Origin: Bacteroidales bacterium
GTDB taxonomy: Bacteria; Bacteroidota; Bacteroidia; Bacteroidales; WCHB1-69
Direction: 5' to 3'
Assembly (NCBI GenBank): GCA_024686335.1
Contig: JAILCI010000020.1
Span: 26,098 to 90,097 of the forward strand
DNA: 64,000 nucleotides
Part shown: one piece after another, positions 62,854 to 64,000 of the stretch
Position numbering within the stretch: the first letter of the stretch is position 1
Layout: each line of letters starts with the position of its first letter
Program-made: the position numbers and the translations under genes
Notes under the pieces: model-generated
Databases searched by the model: none
Seen by the model: the letters and a program-made list of their open reading frames with translations, nothing else
What the model was told of the DNA's origin: nothing

Positions 62854-64000
62854 AACTTGACAATTTTGGTGGAGACTATCCCTTTGTCCGTATATGCCTT
62901 GATGAAATAGAACCCTTTGCCCCATTTGCCTGCGTTCAAGACCGCCTCCTTTTGCTGTTCTGCATCCTGCGCGTGAACAATTCGCCCCTGGGTGTCATAC
63001 ACCTCTACCCGGCTGAAGGGAACTTCACAGGATACCATGAACTGCTCGGAAACCGGATTCGGAGAAACCGAGAAAGACAATTCCGGACGGTCCTGCATCC
63101 CTACATTCGGAATGTCAGCAGCCCGCAATCGATACACCTTGTTATAGTAGGGGGTTACGCCATTAAACTCATTGCCGGTTGTGATGAAAAACGTGCTGTC
63201 AGCCTCACATCCCGCCACATCGTTGATATATTGGAAACCATAAAAAGGTTCAACAGGAGGGTTCACCACAGAAACACTTTTTTGGTGGCGGCCAAAATCT
63301 CTTGACATGTACATTTTACTACATCCCGGATAGGACATGGAAATCATAATCAATGAGGTGAGCACCCTGAAACCGCTCTTCAGACACACCCCTTGAAAAT
63401 TGTCGTCCATTGTTGGATAGTCGCTGCTGAAACCGCTTCCGACAAGATCGTATGTGACAAAGTCGTCATCCGTAAACATCATATGGTGTCCTGACAAACT
63501 GCCCTTCCCTTCCTCATGGAAATAAATCAGGTCTATGGTTTTCGGCCCCTTGCCGCTGTCGGTCGGTGAGAATATCAGCGTCCAGGTTTCTCCCCCGTCG
63601 GAAGACTTGTACACCCGAGGGGTCGGAACGTCAAAATATCCTGTCGGCTGCAGGGCATAGATTATCCGGCTGTCCACTACCGAATAGTCGATAAGGTTTG
63701 GACCGCTGAGCACGCAGTCCCAGGTATGGCCGCCGTCCACGGACTTGTACAGCGCATGCTCCGTCTGCTCCAGCGCGAACAGCGTGTCCTGGTTCACAAA
63801 CCGGATGTTGAAAAAATAGTGGGAGGTATCCAGGCACTGCCACGACATTCCGCCGTCCTGTGTCTTGTAGAGCCGGGATGTGAACGGTATGTAATCCCAT
63901 AGCCAAAAGATGTTCTTTGGATTACGGGCACCTGTCGCATACCCTGTCTGCTCGTCCCAAAACCACATCCCGTAAAATCGGGCGGGAAAAATGCTGTCAA
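62850..64000 (-). CDS. Asp-box propeller protein with T9SS tail, first of tandem (5' end outside window)
   Basis: The frame is open from the stop at 62850 to the right edge. The visible 383 residues start DSIFPARFYGMWFWDEQTGY, which in the downstream copy follows the signal peptide and first blade by about 80 residues. The Asp-box blades TQDGGMSWQCL, SVDGGHTWDCV and SSDGGETWTLI and the T9SS tail LSFSVSPNPVSEQFMVSCEV are shared with the middle copy. The N-terminus and any further upstream copies lie outside the window. Confidence 0.87.
   Translation of the reverse strand, partial: DSIFPARFYGMWFWDEQTGYATGARNPKNIFWLWDYIPFTSRLYKTQDGGMSWQCLDTSHYFFNIRFVNQDTLFALEQTEHALYKSVDGGHTWDCVLSGPNLIDYSVVDSRIIYALQPTGYFDVPTPRVYKSSDGGETWTLIFSPTDSGKGPKTIDLIYFHEEGKGSLSGHHMMFTDDDFVTYDLVGSGFSSDYPTMDDNFQGVCLKSGFRVLTSLIMISMSYPGCSKMYMSRDFGRHQKSVSVVNPPVEPFYGFQYINDVAGCEADSTFFITTGNEFNGVTPYYNKVYRLRAADIPNVGMQDRPELSFSVSPNPVSEQFMVSCEVPFSRVEVYDTQGRIVHAQDAEQQKEAVLNAGKWGKGFYFIKAYTDKGIVSTKIVKL

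Overview
The window comes from a Bacteroidota chromosome, most likely an uncultured Bacteroidales-type organism. Three observations support this. Type IX secretion system (T9SS) cargo proteins with C-terminal sorting domains sit with gldB, gldF, gldG and porV. Many genes are preceded by the Bacteroidota -7 promoter box TAnnTTTG (about twenty instances on both strands). Most start codons lack a Shine-Dalgarno sequence. Intergenic DNA is very AT-rich. I cannot name genus or species from sequence alone.

Layout. 1-10 kb: the 5' end of a glutamine synthetase gene, then a giant 3096-residue multidomain secreted protein with a T9SS tail. 10-19 kb: gldB, ssb, polA (with an eroded proofreading domain), a YggS-type PLP protein, priA and a periplasmic-binding-like protein. 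19-24.4 kb: an EEP-family nuclease/phosphatase, a MORN-type repeat protein, a metallo-beta-lactamase-fold hydrolase, folE, a small unknown gene, tRNA-Lys and a divergent group-2-like sigma-70 factor with a long promoter-poor upstream region. 24.8-28 kb: mutS and a small 2[4Fe-4S] ferredoxin. 28-34 kb: the outer-membrane biogenesis operon DUF6089-uppS-bamA-skp-skp-skp. 34-35.6 kb: the infC-rpmI-rplT translation operon with a TTG start on infC. 35.6-45.4 kb: an AAA-type ATPase, a GH92 mannosidase, a glycosyltransferase coupled to secA, and ahcY. 45.4-57.6 kb: an M16 protease, gldG, gldF, an M3 peptidase, ispF, porV, an HdrD/DsrK-like iron-sulfur protein and a second M16 protease. 58-60 kb: uvrB. 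60-64 kb: three tandem Asp-box (sialidase-like propeller) T9SS cargo genes, the last cut by the window end.

How it fits together. Much of the window serves the cell envelope. SecA exports proteins, Skp chaperones and BamA insert outer-membrane proteins, PorV and the Gld proteins serve T9SS secretion or gliding, and at least four T9SS substrates (one giant adhesin-like protein and three propeller proteins) would use that route. A second theme is genome maintenance: SSB, PolA, PriA, MutS and UvrB.

Structures not explained by genes include a roughly 250-bp MITE-like element present twice (27.9 and 57.7 kb), a tandem array of six covarying palindromes between the M16 gene and ahcY with a solitary relative at 56.3 kb, a degenerate 8-bp repeat reaching the uvrB promoter, and a tandem duplication whose unit is the 3' end of one propeller gene plus the 5' end of the next.
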